A stretch of 64,000 bases of DNA from Chloroflexota bacterium (GCA_017853275.1 JAFMJV010000008.1:20530-84529); one strand, 5' to 3'; positions 42,372 to 50,262 are shown, numbered from the stretch's first letter. Translations and numbers: made by a program. Notes: generated by a model from the sequence alone, not told the origin.

Positions 42372-43325
42372 TTGACCCACGATGGGATCACCGGGCAGGA
42401 GCCGGAAGGGCGCCGCCGGAATGGCAGGGTCGCCACGTGGCGGGCCGCGATGGGGATGTCGCCGCGTGCCTTCGCGGCATCCGTCGCCCTGCCGATCGTG
42501 TGCGCGTTCGTGATCGCAGCGACCCTCGTCACGGCACCGGTGGACGAGCGGACGACGATCGTCTGGGCGACCCTCATCGCGGTCGCCTCCGGTCTCTCGG
42601 CGACCGCCATCGGCGTCTACGGAGGCGTCCTCGTCCCCGGCCTCCTCCTGCTCGGCATCGACCCGCGCTTCGCGGCCGCCGCCTCGCTCTTCCTCCAGGT
42701 CCTCGTCATCCCGCTCGGCGCGAGCGCGCACTACCGCCTGGGGAACGTGACCCGCCACGTGGCCCTGCCGCTCGTCATCGGCGGGATGATCGGCGCGTTC
42801 ATCGGGCCCTTCTTCGCCGCGACCCTCCCGAAGGACGTCATCGCACGGCTCGTGGCGGGCGTGATCGTCCTCGTGGGCGTCCTCGTCCTTGCCACGCTGC
42901 GGTGGGGCGGCCTGAAGAGCGTCCTGCCCACGGAAGAGGTCTCGCAGGCGCGGATCGGCGGGGTCGGGCTCTTCGCGGGCTTCGCCTCCGGCATCTCGGG
43001 CGCCGGCTGGGGCCCGATCGGGGTGAAGCTCCTCATCCTCCTCCGCCTCGAGCCGCGCCAGGCGATCGGCTCATCGCTCGTGGGCCGGGTCTTCATGGCC
43101 GCCGCCGCGGTCGCCGGCTTCATCGTCGCCGTCGCCGTCGGGTCGTCGCGCGCCGCGGATATCGAGGTCGACCTGTGGCTGATCGTCCCGATGCTGGCAG
43201 GCTCGGTGGCGGTGATGGTCCCCGGCGCCTTCCTCGTGAGCCGCCTCGACCGGGGGAAGGCCACGATCGCGATCACGCTGCTTTCGATCGCGCTCGCCCT
43301 GCCCACCCTCGTCTGGGGGCACTAG
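42372..43325 (+). CDS. TSUP family permease (TauE/SafE type), copy 1
   Basis: About 317 residues of mostly membrane helices: FAASVALPIVCAFVIAATLV, SGLSATAIGVYGGVLVPGLLLLGIDPRFAAAASLFLQVLVIPLGASAHYRLGNV, LVIGGMIGAFIGPFFAATLPK, GLFAGFASGISGAGWGPIGVKLLILL. The repeated G-G/S-x-G-x-G motifs are typical of TSUP transporters, which move sulfite, sulfate, sulfolactate, taurine-derived or other organosulfur anions. TTG 42372 is chosen because GGAGG lies seven bases upstream; ATG 42450 is the main alternative. The gene shares the operator region with cysD, which supports a sulfur substrate. Confidence 0.85.
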   Translation: MTHDGITGQEPEGRRRNGRVATWRAAMGMSPRAFAASVALPIVCAFVIAATLVTAPVDERTTIVWATLIAVASGLSATAIGVYGGVLVPGLLLLGIDPRFAAAASLFLQVLVIPLGASAHYRLGNVTRHVALPLVIGGMIGAFIGPFFAATLPKDVIARLVAGVIVLVGVLVLATLRWGGLKSVLPTEEVSQARIGGVGLFAGFASGISGAGWGPIGVKLLILLRLEPRQAIGSSLVGRVFMAAAAVAGFIVAVAVGSSRAADIEVDLWLIVPMLAGSVAVMVPGAFLVSRLDRGKATIAITLLSIALALPTLVWGH

Positions 43326-43337
43326 GAGCGCGAGGTC

Positions 43338-44258
43338 TCAGCCTCCCTCGGGACCGGGGGGCGTCCCCAGCGAGCGTCCCGCCGCGATGAAGCGCGCCGA
43401 GTCGCGGCGCTTCCGGATCCAGAGCCCGGCCGCGAGACCGACGGTCAGGACGATCGTCACGATCCGCACCGCGAGCGCGACGTCCGGCCCGACGCCGGCG
43501 AGCGCGAGGACGCGCTCGGAGTTCGTGACGATGATCATCCCGGCGATGACCGCACCAAGGATCTGGTGGTCGATCCGCCGCACGAGCCACGCGGCGATCG
43601 GTGCCGCGATGATCCCACCGACGAGCAGGACGGCGACCGCATCCCAGGCGATCTCCTCGAGACCGAGCCCGATGAGGAAGCCGACGCTCGCGCCGGCGGC
43701 GACGAGGAACTCCGAGGCGCTCACGGTGCCGATCACCTTGCGCGGCTGCATCCGGTTCGCGGCCATCAGCGTGGAGGTGGAGACGGGTCCCCATCCACCG
43801 CCGCCCGCCGCGTCGATGAAGCCGGCCACGATCCCGAGCGGGCCGAGGGTGTACCAGCGGATCGGGACCTGGGGAAGGCGTGCCGATCGGCCCGCCACGG
43901 CGCGGTAGAGGATGAGGACGGCGAGGAGGAGCAGGACGAGCGAGACCCACGGTCGCGCGGCGGTCGCGTCCACGGAGGAGAGGACGTAGGCGCCGAGGAA
44001 GGCGCCGATCCCGCCGGGGATCGCGAGCCGGGAGACGACCTTCCAGTTCACGTTCCCGAAGCGCCAGTGGGCGGCCCCGGAGGCGAGCGTCGTGCCGAGC
44101 TCCGCGAAGTGGACGGAGGCCGAGGCGACCGCGGGGGTGAGCCCGGCGGTGAGGAGGATCGTCGTGGCGGTCACGCCGTAGCCCATGCCGAGGGCGCCGT
44201 CGATGAGCTGGGCGATGAAGCCCGCGACCGCGACGAGGACGAGGTTGCTACCGAGCAT
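43338..44258 (-). CDS. TSUP family permease (TauE/SafE type), copy 2
   Basis: A 306-residue membrane protein beginning MLGSNLVLVAVAGFIAQLIDGALGMGYGVTATTILLTAGLTPAVASASVHFAELGTTLASG, a classic TSUP N-terminus, with the second half repeating the pattern at GFIDAAGGGGWGPVSTSTLMAANRMQPRKVIGTVSASEF. Eight or so helices are expected. It is only distantly similar to copy 1, with which it is convergent. The operator copy B lies 26 bases before its ATG, so it is probably controlled together with sulfate uptake. The direction of transport (import or sulfite export) cannot be read. Confidence 0.88.
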   Translation of the reverse strand: MLGSNLVLVAVAGFIAQLIDGALGMGYGVTATTILLTAGLTPAVASASVHFAELGTTLASGAAHWRFGNVNWKVVSRLAIPGGIGAFLGAYVLSSVDATAARPWVSLVLLLLAVLILYRAVAGRSARLPQVPIRWYTLGPLGIVAGFIDAAGGGGWGPVSTSTLMAANRMQPRKVIGTVSASEFLVAAGASVGFLIGLGLEEIAWDAVAVLLVGGIIAAPIAAWLVRRIDHQILGAVIAGMIIVTNSERVLALAGVGPDVALAVRIVTIVLTVGLAAGLWIRKRRDSARFIAAGRSLGTPPGPEGG

Positions 44259-44283
44259 CGTCTCCCCTGACCCCCATCGGTCC

Positions 44284-44314
44284 TGTATCTCCTATCGAGG
44301 CGATAGGGAATGAG
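44284..44314. promoter_or_regulatory. sulfur-locus operator, copy B (TSUP copy 2)
   Basis: TGTATCTCCTATCG-AGG-CGATAGGGAATGAG contains the perfect inner palindrome CCTATCG-AGG-CGATAGG. It occupies the gap between the cysA stop and the start of TSUP copy 2, showing that this permease has its own regulated promoter rather than only read-through from cysA. Confidence 0.7.
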
Positions 44315-44364
44315 GATGATGGGAGACGATCCGCCATCCGTCAAACGGGGCGGTGAGCCGCGGA

Positions 44365-45354
44365 TCAGCCGGTGGGCACCTCCCGCCCGCCGGCCTGCGC
44401 ATCCGCGAAGGTGCGGGGGTGGCGTGCGCGCGCCCAGACGATCCGGCCGGCGGTGACCTCCAGGGCCTCCGCCTCGTCCCGCGTCAGCTGGGCCCAGGTC
44501 CGGTGCCCGTCGCCGTGCACAAGCTCCGCGCGCACCTCGAAGCCGAGGTGGACGACGCGCTCCACGAGGACCTCCACGGCACCGTCCTCGGGGTCCGGGA
44601 GAAGGTCGATGTCGTGGGGCCGGACAAGAGCGCCGTCGACGGTCGTCACCGGCCCGATGAAGGTCATCACGAAGGCGTTCGCGGGACGATCGTAGAGATC
44701 GCGCGGCGTCCCTTCCTGCTCGATCCGGCCGTGGTCCATGACCACGATATGGTCGGCGACATCCATCGCCTCCTCCTGGTCGTGGGTCACGAAGACGGTC
44801 GTCACGTGGGTCTCGTCATGGAGGCGGCGGAGCCACTGGCGGAGCTCCTTCCGGACGCGGGCATCGAGCGCGCCGAACGGCTCGTCGAGGAGGAGCATCC
44901 GGGGCTCGACGGCGAGCGCGCGCGCGAGGGCCATCCGCTGACGCTGGCCACCGGAGAGCTGGCTGGGGTAGCGGTCGGCGAGGTGCGCGATCTGGACGAG
45001 CTCAAGGAGCTCGCGGACGCGGCGCTCGATCTCCGCCCGTGGCCGCTTGCGGATCGTGAGGCCGAAGGCGACGTTGTCATGGACGGTCATGTGCCGGAAA
45101 GGCGCGTAGTGCTGGAAGACGAAGCCGATCCCCCGTGCCTGGGGCGGCATCCGGGTGACGTCGCGCCCGTCGAGGATGACCGCGCCCGCATCCGGCTCCT
45201 CGAGACCGCCGATGATCCGGAGGAGCGTCGTCTTGCCGCTCCCGGATGGCCCGAGGAGCGCCGTGAGGGATCCGTCCCGGATCTCGAGATCGACCCGGTC
45301 GAGGGCGACGAAGTCACCGAACCGCTTGGTCAGCTGCCTGACGACGATCGCCAC
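44365..45354 (-). CDS. cysA: sulfate/thiosulfate ABC transporter, ATP-binding protein
   Basis: A 329-residue ABC ATPase: Walker [20 protein letters not shown]-loop [12 protein letters not shown], signature [19 protein letters not shown], Walker [14 protein letters not shown], and H-loop [16 protein letters not shown]. The [12 protein letters not shown] block and the C-terminal ion-type regulatory domain ([10 protein letters not shown]) are characteristic of CysA. It powers sulfate and thiosulfate import through CysT/CysW. The start is GTG 45354 with GGAGG seven bases upstream, overlapping the end of cysW by about 40 bases. Confidence 0.93.
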   Translation of the reverse strand: MAIVVRQLTKRFGDFVALDRVDLEIRDGSLTALLGPSGSGKTTLLRIIGGLEEPDAGAVILDGRDVTRMPPQARGIGFVFQHYAPFRHMTVHDNVAFGLTIRKRPRAEIERRVRELLELVQIAHLADRYPSQLSGGQRQRMALARALAVEPRMLLLDEPFGALDARVRKELRQWLRRLHDETHVTTVFVTHDQEEAMDVADHIVVMDHGRIEQEGTPRDLYDRPANAFVMTFIGPVTTVDGALVRPHDIDLLPDPEDGAVEVLVERVVHLGFEVRAELVHGDGHRTWAQLTRDEAEALEVTAGRIVWARARHPRTFADAQAGGREVPTG

Positions 45355-46201
45355 GCGAGAACCTCCGCTGGATGACGCCGGACTGCAGGACGGACATCCC
45401 GAGCAGGACGGCGAGGGCCATGAGCGCCAGGACGACGGATGCGGCGTATGCGCCGACCGGGTCGAACGACTGGAACCGCTCCTCGACATGAAGGGTCAGC
45501 GTCTCCGTCTTGCCGGAGAGCTTTCCCGAGACGATGCTCACCGCGCCGAACTCCCCGAGGGAGCGGGCGGTCGTGAGGATCACGCCGTAGATCACGCCCC
45601 AGCGGATCGCCGGCAGGGTGATCCGCCGGAAGGTCCGCCAGCTGCCGGATCCCAGCGTGGCCGCGGCCTCCTCCTGGTCCGTTCCCACCTCCCGGAGGAG
45701 GGGCATCACCTCGCGGACGACGAACGGGAGCGAGACGAGGATCGTGGCGAGGACGATCCCCGGGACCGCGAAGATCACCTGGAACCCGCGCGCCTCGAGC
45801 TCCGGTCCGATCACCCCGAACTTCCCGTAGACGAGGATGAGCGCCAGCCCGATGACGACCGGCGAGAGCGCGAACGGGAGGTCGATCAGGGCGTTCAGGA
45901 ACGCGCCGCCGCGCGGCCGGTGGCGGACGAGGGTGATCGCGGCGATGACCCCGAAGATCGCGTTGAAGGGGACGGCGATGACGGTGACGATGATCGTCAG
46001 GCGGAACGCCGCGAGGAACGCGGGGCGCGAGAGGGCCTCGATGACCGGCTCGATCCCGCGCTCGAAGGTGCGCACGAAGACGAGGAGGACCGGCAGGACG
46101 AGGAGGAGCGCGAGGTAGGTGAGCGCGATCCCGCGGACGAGGAGCGCGACACGCGATCGACGGCGCCGCGGGGCGCGGGCGGGGGCTCGGTCGCTGCTCA
46201 T
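45314..46201 (-). CDS. cysW: sulfate ABC transporter permease CysW
   Basis: A 295-residue permease starting at ATG 46201. It has an arginine-rich N-terminus, then membrane helices [47 protein letters not shown] and [26 protein letters not shown]. The ABC-facing loop [30 protein letters not shown] is the EAA motif, and [16 protein letters not shown] is CysW-specific. With CysT it forms the sulfate channel. Its start overlaps the cysT stop as ATGA and its end overlaps cysA. Confidence 0.93.
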   Translation of the reverse strand: MSSDRAPARAPRRRRSRVALLVRGIALTYLALLLVLPVLLVFVRTFERGIEPVIEALSRPAFLAAFRLTIIVTVIAVPFNAIFGVIAAITLVRHRPRGGAFLNALIDLPFALSPVVIGLALILVYGKFGVIGPELEARGFQVIFAVPGIVLATILVSLPFVVREVMPLLREVGTDQEEAAATLGSGSWRTFRRITLPAIRWGVIYGVILTTARSLGEFGAVSIVSGKLSGKTETLTLHVEERFQSFDPVGAYAASVVLALMALAVLLGMSVLQSGVIQRRFSRGDRRQAADQAVR

Positions 46202-46917
46202 GCCACCGCCTCGTGCCGGCTGCCACGCCGGCGGAGGAGCTCGAGAGAGGAGAGGGTGAGGAGCGCACCCGCGAGAAGGACGACGGAGATCGCCGCGGCT
46301 CCGCCGGGGTCGTCGTTCTCGAGCTGGATGAAGATGTTCACGGCGGCGACCTCCGTCCGGTACGGGATGTTCCCGGAGATGAGGACGACCGACCCGAACT
46401 CGCCGATGGCACGCGCGAAGGCGAGCGCGCAACCCGTGAGGATCGCGGGGGCGAGGTTCGGGAGGATGATCCGGCGCAGCACGGTCAGCGGGCTCGCACC
46501 GAGCGAAGCCGCCGCCTCCTCCATCTCCCGGTCGAGCTCGATGAGGACCGGCTGGACCGCGCGCACCACGAAGGGGAGCGTGACGAAGAGGAGCGCCAGG
46601 AGGATCCCCGCCTGGGTGTAGGCAAGGTTCAGCCCGAAGGGGCTCTTCGGGCCGTAGAGCGTGAGGAGCGTGAGCCCCGCGACGATCGTCGGGAGCGCGA
46701 ATGGCAGGTCGATGAGGGCGTTGACGATCCGCTTGCCGGGGAACTCATCCCGGACGAGGACCCACGCGATGAGCGTGCCCATGACGGCATCGATGAGGAC
46801 GACGATCGCCGACAGGAGGAAGGTGAGCTGGAGCGCCGCGATGGACTGCGGGCTGGTGATCGCCCGGAGGAACGACTCCGGACCTTCCACGACCGCGCGG
46901 CCCGCCACCGCGGCCAC
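46198..46917 (-). CDS. cysT: sulfate ABC transporter permease CysT (canonical-start part)
   Basis: Family motifs: [58 protein letters not shown], the EAA loop EEAAASLGASPLTVLRRIILPNLAPAILTG, and FARAIGEFGSVVLISGNIPYRTE. These define CysT (about 275-290 residues), the partner of CysW. From the GTG at 46917 the protein has only 239 residues and would lack the first membrane helix. The missing helix is encoded just upstream in the same open frame but without an ATG, GTG or TTG, so the true start is probably earlier and non-canonical. Confidence 0.85.
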   Translation of the reverse strand: MAAVAGRAVVEGPESFLRAITSPQSIAALQLTFLLSAIVVLIDAVMGTLIAWVLVRDEFPGKRIVNALIDLPFALPTIVAGLTLLTLYGPKSPFGLNLAYTQAGILLALLFVTLPFVVRAVQPVLIELDREMEEAAASLGASPLTVLRRIILPNLAPAILTGCALAFARAIGEFGSVVLISGNIPYRTEVAAVNIFIQLENDDPGGAAAISVVLLAGALLTLSSLELLRRRGSRHEAVA

Positions 46918-47061
46918 CGGCAGAAGGACGATGAGGCCCAGCCATGCAGCGGTCAGCCCCGCACCGATCGCCGGCAGGCGATCGGTGCGGGGTCCGCCAC
47001 GGGGGCGGCCGGGGAGGGACGGCCGCAGGAGGAGCGGCCGTCCCCGGAGGCCGCCGGTCAG
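46918..47061 (-). other. in-frame upstream extension of cysT encoding the missing first helix
   Basis: Continuing the cysT frame upstream gives 48 open codons including LPAIGAGLTAAWLGLIVLLP, which matches the first membrane helix of CysT proteins. No ATG, GTG or TTG is present. The most upstream useful codon is a CTG at 47061 that overlaps the TGA of the sulfate-binding protein gene as CTGA, analogous to ATGA coupling; a total of 287 residues would then be of normal family length. A sequencing error or true non-AUG initiation are the two explanations. Confidence 0.6.
46957..46992. repeat. 16-bp perfect inverted repeat in the sbp-cysT junction
   Basis: CCCCGCACCGATCGCC and its exact reverse complement flank the four-base loop GGCA, 66 bases after the end of the binding-protein gene. 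In RNA this is a very stable hairpin without a T-tail. Such hairpins after binding-protein genes commonly stabilise the upstream message and reduce expression of the permease genes. Confidence 0.7.
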
Positions 47062-48095
47062 GGCTCGATCCCCATCCCGGCGAGGATGGCGGTCACGATC
47101 CCGGCCTCCTTGTCGAAGAACTTCGGCCGGAACTCGCCCCAGCCACCGAAGTCGGCGACGGTGAAGAGCTGTGCGGGGACCGCGTAGTCGAACTCCGCGA
47201 GGACCTCCGGCACGCGCGGGCGGAAGCCCTTCTCCCCGAAGACGCGCTGCGCCTCCGGCGAGTACAGGAACTCGAGGAAGGCGGCGGCCTGCTCCGGCGC
47301 GTCCCCGTTCAGCGTGAGGGCGATCGGGTTCTCGATGAGGACGGTCGCGTCCGGGATGATGTAATCGAAGGCCTCGCCCTTCTGCTGGGCGATGATCGCC
47401 TCGTTCTCGTAGGAGATGAGGACATCGCCCTGCCCGGCGACGAAGGTCTGGAGAGACTCACGGGCGCTCTTGTCCAGGACGGCGACGTGCGCGAAGAGCT
47501 CGGCCAGCCAGGCGACCGCCTCCTCCTCCGTCTTGCCCGCGGCGATCTGTGCGCCATAGGCGGCGAGGACGTTCCACTGGGCGCCGCCCGAGGTGAAGGG
47601 ATTCGGCGTGATGACCGTGACGTCATCCCGGACGAGGTCCTCCCAGCCGGTGATCCCCTTGGGGTTCCCGGAGCGGACGACAAGGACGACGACGCTGTCG
47701 TGGATCATCCCCGCGGCCTCGTTCGCCGCCCAGTCCGGGGCGATGATGCCGGGCTCCACGAGACGGTCCACATCCGGGGCGAGCGAGAGCGCGACGAGGT
47801 CCGCCGGGAGGCCGGCCTCGACCGCGCGGCTCTGGTCCCCGGAGGCGCCGAACGAGGTCTCGAAGGCGACGTTCGCGCCGGCCTCGGTCGCATTGAAGAG
47901 CGGGATCAGCTCCTCGTACGCCTCGCGCGGGGTGGAGTAGGCGACGAGGGTGACGGCGCCGGGTGTCGATTCGAAGGGGGTCGGGGTGGGGGCCGCGGTC
48001 GGGGCGGGCGACTGGCCGACGGCGGCCACCGCCAGGGCGGCGGTCATCCCGATCGCGATCGTCGCCGCGTGAAGCGGTCTTCGGGCTCGGTCCAT
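47058..48095 (-). CDS. sbp: sulfate/thiosulfate-binding protein
   Basis: A 345-residue periplasmic-type binding protein with signal peptide (LHAATIAIGMTAALAVAAVG) and an Ala/Pro/Thr linker. The mature part shows VTLVAYSTPREAYEELIPLFNA, FETSFGASGDQSRAVEAGLPADLVALSLAPDVDRLV, VVRSGNPKGITGWEDLVRDDVTVITPNPFTSGGAQWNVLAAYGA, and GQGDVLISYENEAII, all standard for sulfate-binding proteins; GASGDQSRAV contributes the oxyanion site. There is no lipobox cysteine, so anchoring is unclear. It heads the sbp-cysTWA operon, with a ribosome binding site GGAGA and a consensus-like promoter plus operator C upstream. Confidence 0.94.
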   Translation of the reverse strand: MDRARRPLHAATIAIGMTAALAVAAVGQSPAPTAAPTPTPFESTPGAVTLVAYSTPREAYEELIPLFNATEAGANVAFETSFGASGDQSRAVEAGLPADLVALSLAPDVDRLVEPGIIAPDWAANEAAGMIHDSVVVLVVRSGNPKGITGWEDLVRDDVTVITPNPFTSGGAQWNVLAAYGAQIAAGKTEEEAVAWLAELFAHVAVLDKSARESLQTFVAGQGDVLISYENEAIIAQQKGEAFDYIIPDATVLIENPIALTLNGDAPEQAAAFLEFLYSPEAQRVFGEKGFRPRVPEVLAEFDYAVPAQLFTVADFGGWGEFRPKFFDKEAGIVTAILAGMGIEP

Positions 48096-48163
48096 GGTCT
48101 CGGTCTCCTGTCGGTCTGGTGATCGATCCGTGCACGACCGCCGGCGGACCGGCGGCGGGCCGA

Positions 48164-48192
48164 AAGGTATCAGGTATTCCCTATCGGGTCAA
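48164..48192 (-). promoter_or_regulatory. promoter of the sbp-cysTWA operon
   Basis: On the minus strand TTGACC, a 17-bp spacer, then TACCTT, giving a transcript start about 60 bases before the sbp ATG. The spacer and -35 lie inside operator C, so a bound regulator would exclude RNA polymerase. Confidence 0.7.
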
Positions 48193-48203
48193 TGGGGTTT
48201 ATC
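48173..48203. promoter_or_regulatory. sulfur-locus operator, copy C (sbp operon)
   Basis: GGTATTCCCTATCG, three bases, then CAATGGGGTTTATC. The left half site is the full consensus; the right half is degenerate. It overlaps the -35 and spacer of the sbp promoter. Copies A and B have the same 14-3-14 layout. Confidence 0.7.
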
Positions 48204-48338
48204 GGAATAGTGGGTGACGCCGTCGACGTGGTCGCCCACTCCCCTCCTCCGCGCCGTCGTGCGACAATCGCGCTGCCGCCGGGCACGGGACGCGGCCCGG
48301 CGGTGAACCCCACACCGAAGCTGAGGAGCGAACCCCGG

Positions 48339-48758
48339 ATGGATCTGCGCCGCGCCCTTGCGCCCTCTCGGACCGCCCACGCCCACTGCGATATCCCGTG
48401 CGGCATCTACGACCCGGCCCAGGCCCGGATCGAGGCGGAGAGCTGCTACCGGATGATCGAGAAGTACCACGCGTCCTCGGACGAGGTCTTCCGCGCCCGC
48501 TGCCTCTCCGTCAAGGAGGCCCGCGCGGAGGAGACGAAGCACCACATCGACGTGATGTGGCACGACTACTTCAAGCCCGAGCACCTGGAGAAGTACCCGG
48601 ACCTCCACGACGTCTGCTGGAAGGCGGCCAAGCAGGCCTCCCTCGTGAAGCGGACGGTCGATCTCGAGGAGGCGAAGAAGCTCCTCGCCCTCATCGACCG
48701 GATCGACGAGATGTGGAAGGGGACGAACGGGCCCGCGGCCACCCGGATGCCGGCCTGA
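48339..48758 (+). CDS. sodN: nickel superoxide dismutase precursor
   Basis: A 139-residue protein. A 15-residue leader (MDLRRALAPSRTAHA) precedes HCDIPCGIYDPAQARIEAESC, the Ni-hook: the mature N-terminal His and Cys2 and Cys6 bind nickel after the leader is cut. The rest is the four-helix bundle (MIEKYHASSDEVFRARCLSVKEARAEETKHHIDVMWHDYFKPEHLEKYPDLHDVCWKAAKQAS). It converts superoxide to oxygen and hydrogen peroxide. ATG 48339 is fixed by the known short propeptide and by GAGGAG upstream; the track start at 48192 would add sequence unrelated to the family. The processing protease is the next gene. Confidence 0.96.
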   Translation: MDLRRALAPSRTAHAHCDIPCGIYDPAQARIEAESCYRMIEKYHASSDEVFRARCLSVKEARAEETKHHIDVMWHDYFKPEHLEKYPDLHDVCWKAAKQASLVKRTVDLEEAKKLLALIDRIDEMWKGTNGPAATRMPA

Positions 48759-48774
48759 TCCCACGGATCCACGA

Positions 48775-48800
48775 CGGGCGGCGTCTCCGGACGCCGCCCG
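48775..48800 (+). terminator. hairpin terminator between sodN and sodX
   Basis: CGGGCGGCGTC and GACGCCGCCCG form an 11-bp perfect stem with a TCCG loop, followed by TTTCCATTT. It would end most sodN transcripts, leaving lower read-through into the protease gene. Confidence 0.7.
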
Positions 48801-48816
48801 TTTCCATTTCCCGCCG

Positions 48817-49227
48817 ATGCGCAGGCTCCCGCTTCTCCTCGTCGCGATCGTCCTGGTCGCCGCGGCGGCGCTCGCCCGCCCGGTCCGCCGCCTCGTCCGC
48901 TCGTGGGAGGCACGGGTCGCCGTGGCGGGCGGGAGCATGGCGCCCGGGATCCAGGACGGCGACTGGCTCCTCGTGGACCCGGACGCGTGGCGCACGGACG
49001 CGCCGGTGCCGGGTGACCTCGTCCTCCTCGCGGACCCGCGCCTTCCCGAGCGGCTCCTCGTGAAGCGCGTCCATGCGCGCCTGCCGGACGGCACGCTGGA
49101 CGTCCGTGGAGACGCCCCGGACGCCTCCACGGATTCCCGGACCTTCGGGCCGGTGGAGCCCGGCAGCCTCCTCGGCCGCCCCTGGCTCCGCGTCGTTCCC
49201 CTCCGGCGTGCCGGCCGCGTCCGCTAG
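48817..49227 (+). CDS. sodX: nickel-type superoxide dismutase maturation protease (S26)
   Basis: A 136-residue signal-peptidase-like protein: one N-terminal membrane helix (LPLLLVAIVLVAAAALA), the nucleophile Ser40 in VAGGSMAPGIQDGDWLLVDP, and the general base Lys83 in LLVKRVHARLPDGTLDVRGDAPDASTDSRTFGPV. The short S26 domain without the extra regions of true signal peptidases, and its place directly after sodN, identify it as the protease that removes the SodN leader to free the nickel-binding histidine. No ribosome binding site is evident before the ATG. Confidence 0.92.
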   Translation: MRRLPLLLVAIVLVAAAALARPVRRLVRSWEARVAVAGGSMAPGIQDGDWLLVDPDAWRTDAPVPGDLVLLADPRLPERLLVKRVHARLPDGTLDVRGDAPDASTDSRTFGPVEPGSLLGRPWLRVVPLRRAGRVR

Positions 49228-49248
49228 GACCGGCGCGGCCGTCGTCTC

Positions 49249-50187
49249 CTAGCCGAGGAAGATCTCGGCCATCACCCGGACGTGGTCGATGTCGAAGGGG
49301 AGGAAGGTCTGGAGCATGACCCGCTCGATCCCCGCCTCCTCGAGCGCCGCCACGCGGTCGCGGGCCTCCGCGCCGGTCCCCATCACCCAGCGCTCCGCGC
49401 GGGCGGCGAGCCACTCATCCGCGCCCGCGCCCTCCTGGCCCGCGGCCGCGAGCTGCGCCTTCGTGCGCCGGGCGACCTCGGAGGCCGTGCGGCCCACGAG
49501 GACGCCGGTCATCGCGGAGCGGGTGAGCGTCTGCGGGTCGCGGCCCACCTTCTCGCAGGCGGCGTCCAGGAGCGCGTTCACCTCGCGGGCGTGCGCGGGC
49601 GTGGCCGAGCTGAGGTTGTGCTCGTCCGCGAAGGTCGCCGCGAGGCGCACGGAGCGCGGCCGGCCGGTGCCGCCCACGATGATCGGGGGGCGCCGGTCGC
49701 GCGGACGGAAGTGCGTGCCCCCCACCCGGATGTGCTCGCCCTCCATCGTCCAGCCGTCCGGCTCACCCCACAGGCCGTGGAAGAGACGGAGCTCCTCCTC
49801 GAGCATGTCGACGCGGACCTTGTCCGACGGATAGGGGATCCCGAGCTCGTGGTGCTCGAGCTCGTTCCACCCGGCACCCACGCCGAGCTCGATCCGGCCC
49901 CCGCTCATCTCGTCCACCGTGGCCGCGGTCTTCGCGAAGGCGCCGGGGACGCGGAAGGTGACCGGCGAGACGAGCGAGCCGAGCCGGATCCGGGAGGTCT
50001 CGCGCGCGAGCCCCGCGAGCGTCGCCCAGCAGTCCGTGGTCCGGAGGCCGTGGGGCCCCGGAAAGCTCGTGTAGTGGTCCGAGCGGAAGAAGGCCTCGAA
50101 GCCCTCCTCCTCCGCGGTCTGCGCGATCGCAAGGAGATCGGCGTAGCCCATCCCCTGCTGGGGCTCGACCATCAGCGCGAACCGCAT
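49249..50187 (-). CDS. LLM-class F420-dependent oxidoreductase
   Basis: A 312-residue luciferase-like TIM-barrel protein beginning MRFALMVEPQQGMGYADLLAIAQTAEEEGFEAFFRSDHY. RIRLGSLVSPVTFRVPGAFAKTAATVDEMSGGRIELGVGAGWNELEH is the characteristic F420/flavin-binding region, and PPIIVGGTGRPRSVRLAATFADEHNL the second. ATG 50187 has GAGGAGG before it; the track frame from 50625 overlaps the divergent regulator. The substrate is unknown. Divergence from a MarR repressor suggests it may be part of the same stress or drug response as the exporter downstream of MarR. Confidence 0.87.
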   Translation of the reverse strand: MRFALMVEPQQGMGYADLLAIAQTAEEEGFEAFFRSDHYTSFPGPHGLRTTDCWATLAGLARETSRIRLGSLVSPVTFRVPGAFAKTAATVDEMSGGRIELGVGAGWNELEHHELGIPYPSDKVRVDMLEEELRLFHGLWGEPDGWTMEGEHIRVGGTHFRPRDRRPPIIVGGTGRPRSVRLAATFADEHNLSSATPAHAREVNALLDAACEKVGRDPQTLTRSAMTGVLVGRTASEVARRTKAQLAAAGQEGAGADEWLAARAERWVMGTGAEARDRVAALEEAGIERVMLQTFLPFDIDHVRVMAEIFLG

Positions 50188-50227
50188 CCCTGGACTCCTC
50201 CTCGCCGTGGCGGCGAAACACTTCGGG

Positions 50228-50256
50228 TTGACGATATCGTTCGGGTGACGATAATC
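50228..50256 (+). promoter_or_regulatory. leaderless promoter and likely auto-operator of the marR gene
   Basis: TTGACG, 17-bp spacer, ATAATC, then six bases to GTG 50263. The -35/spacer holds the perfect palindrome ACGATATCGT and a near-repeat of CGGGT-GACGATA, so the promoter is built on repeated GACGAT elements. MarR proteins usually bind such palindromes over their own promoter; the divergent LLM gene would be affected too. Confidence 0.6.
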
Positions 50257-50262
50257 CTTCAG

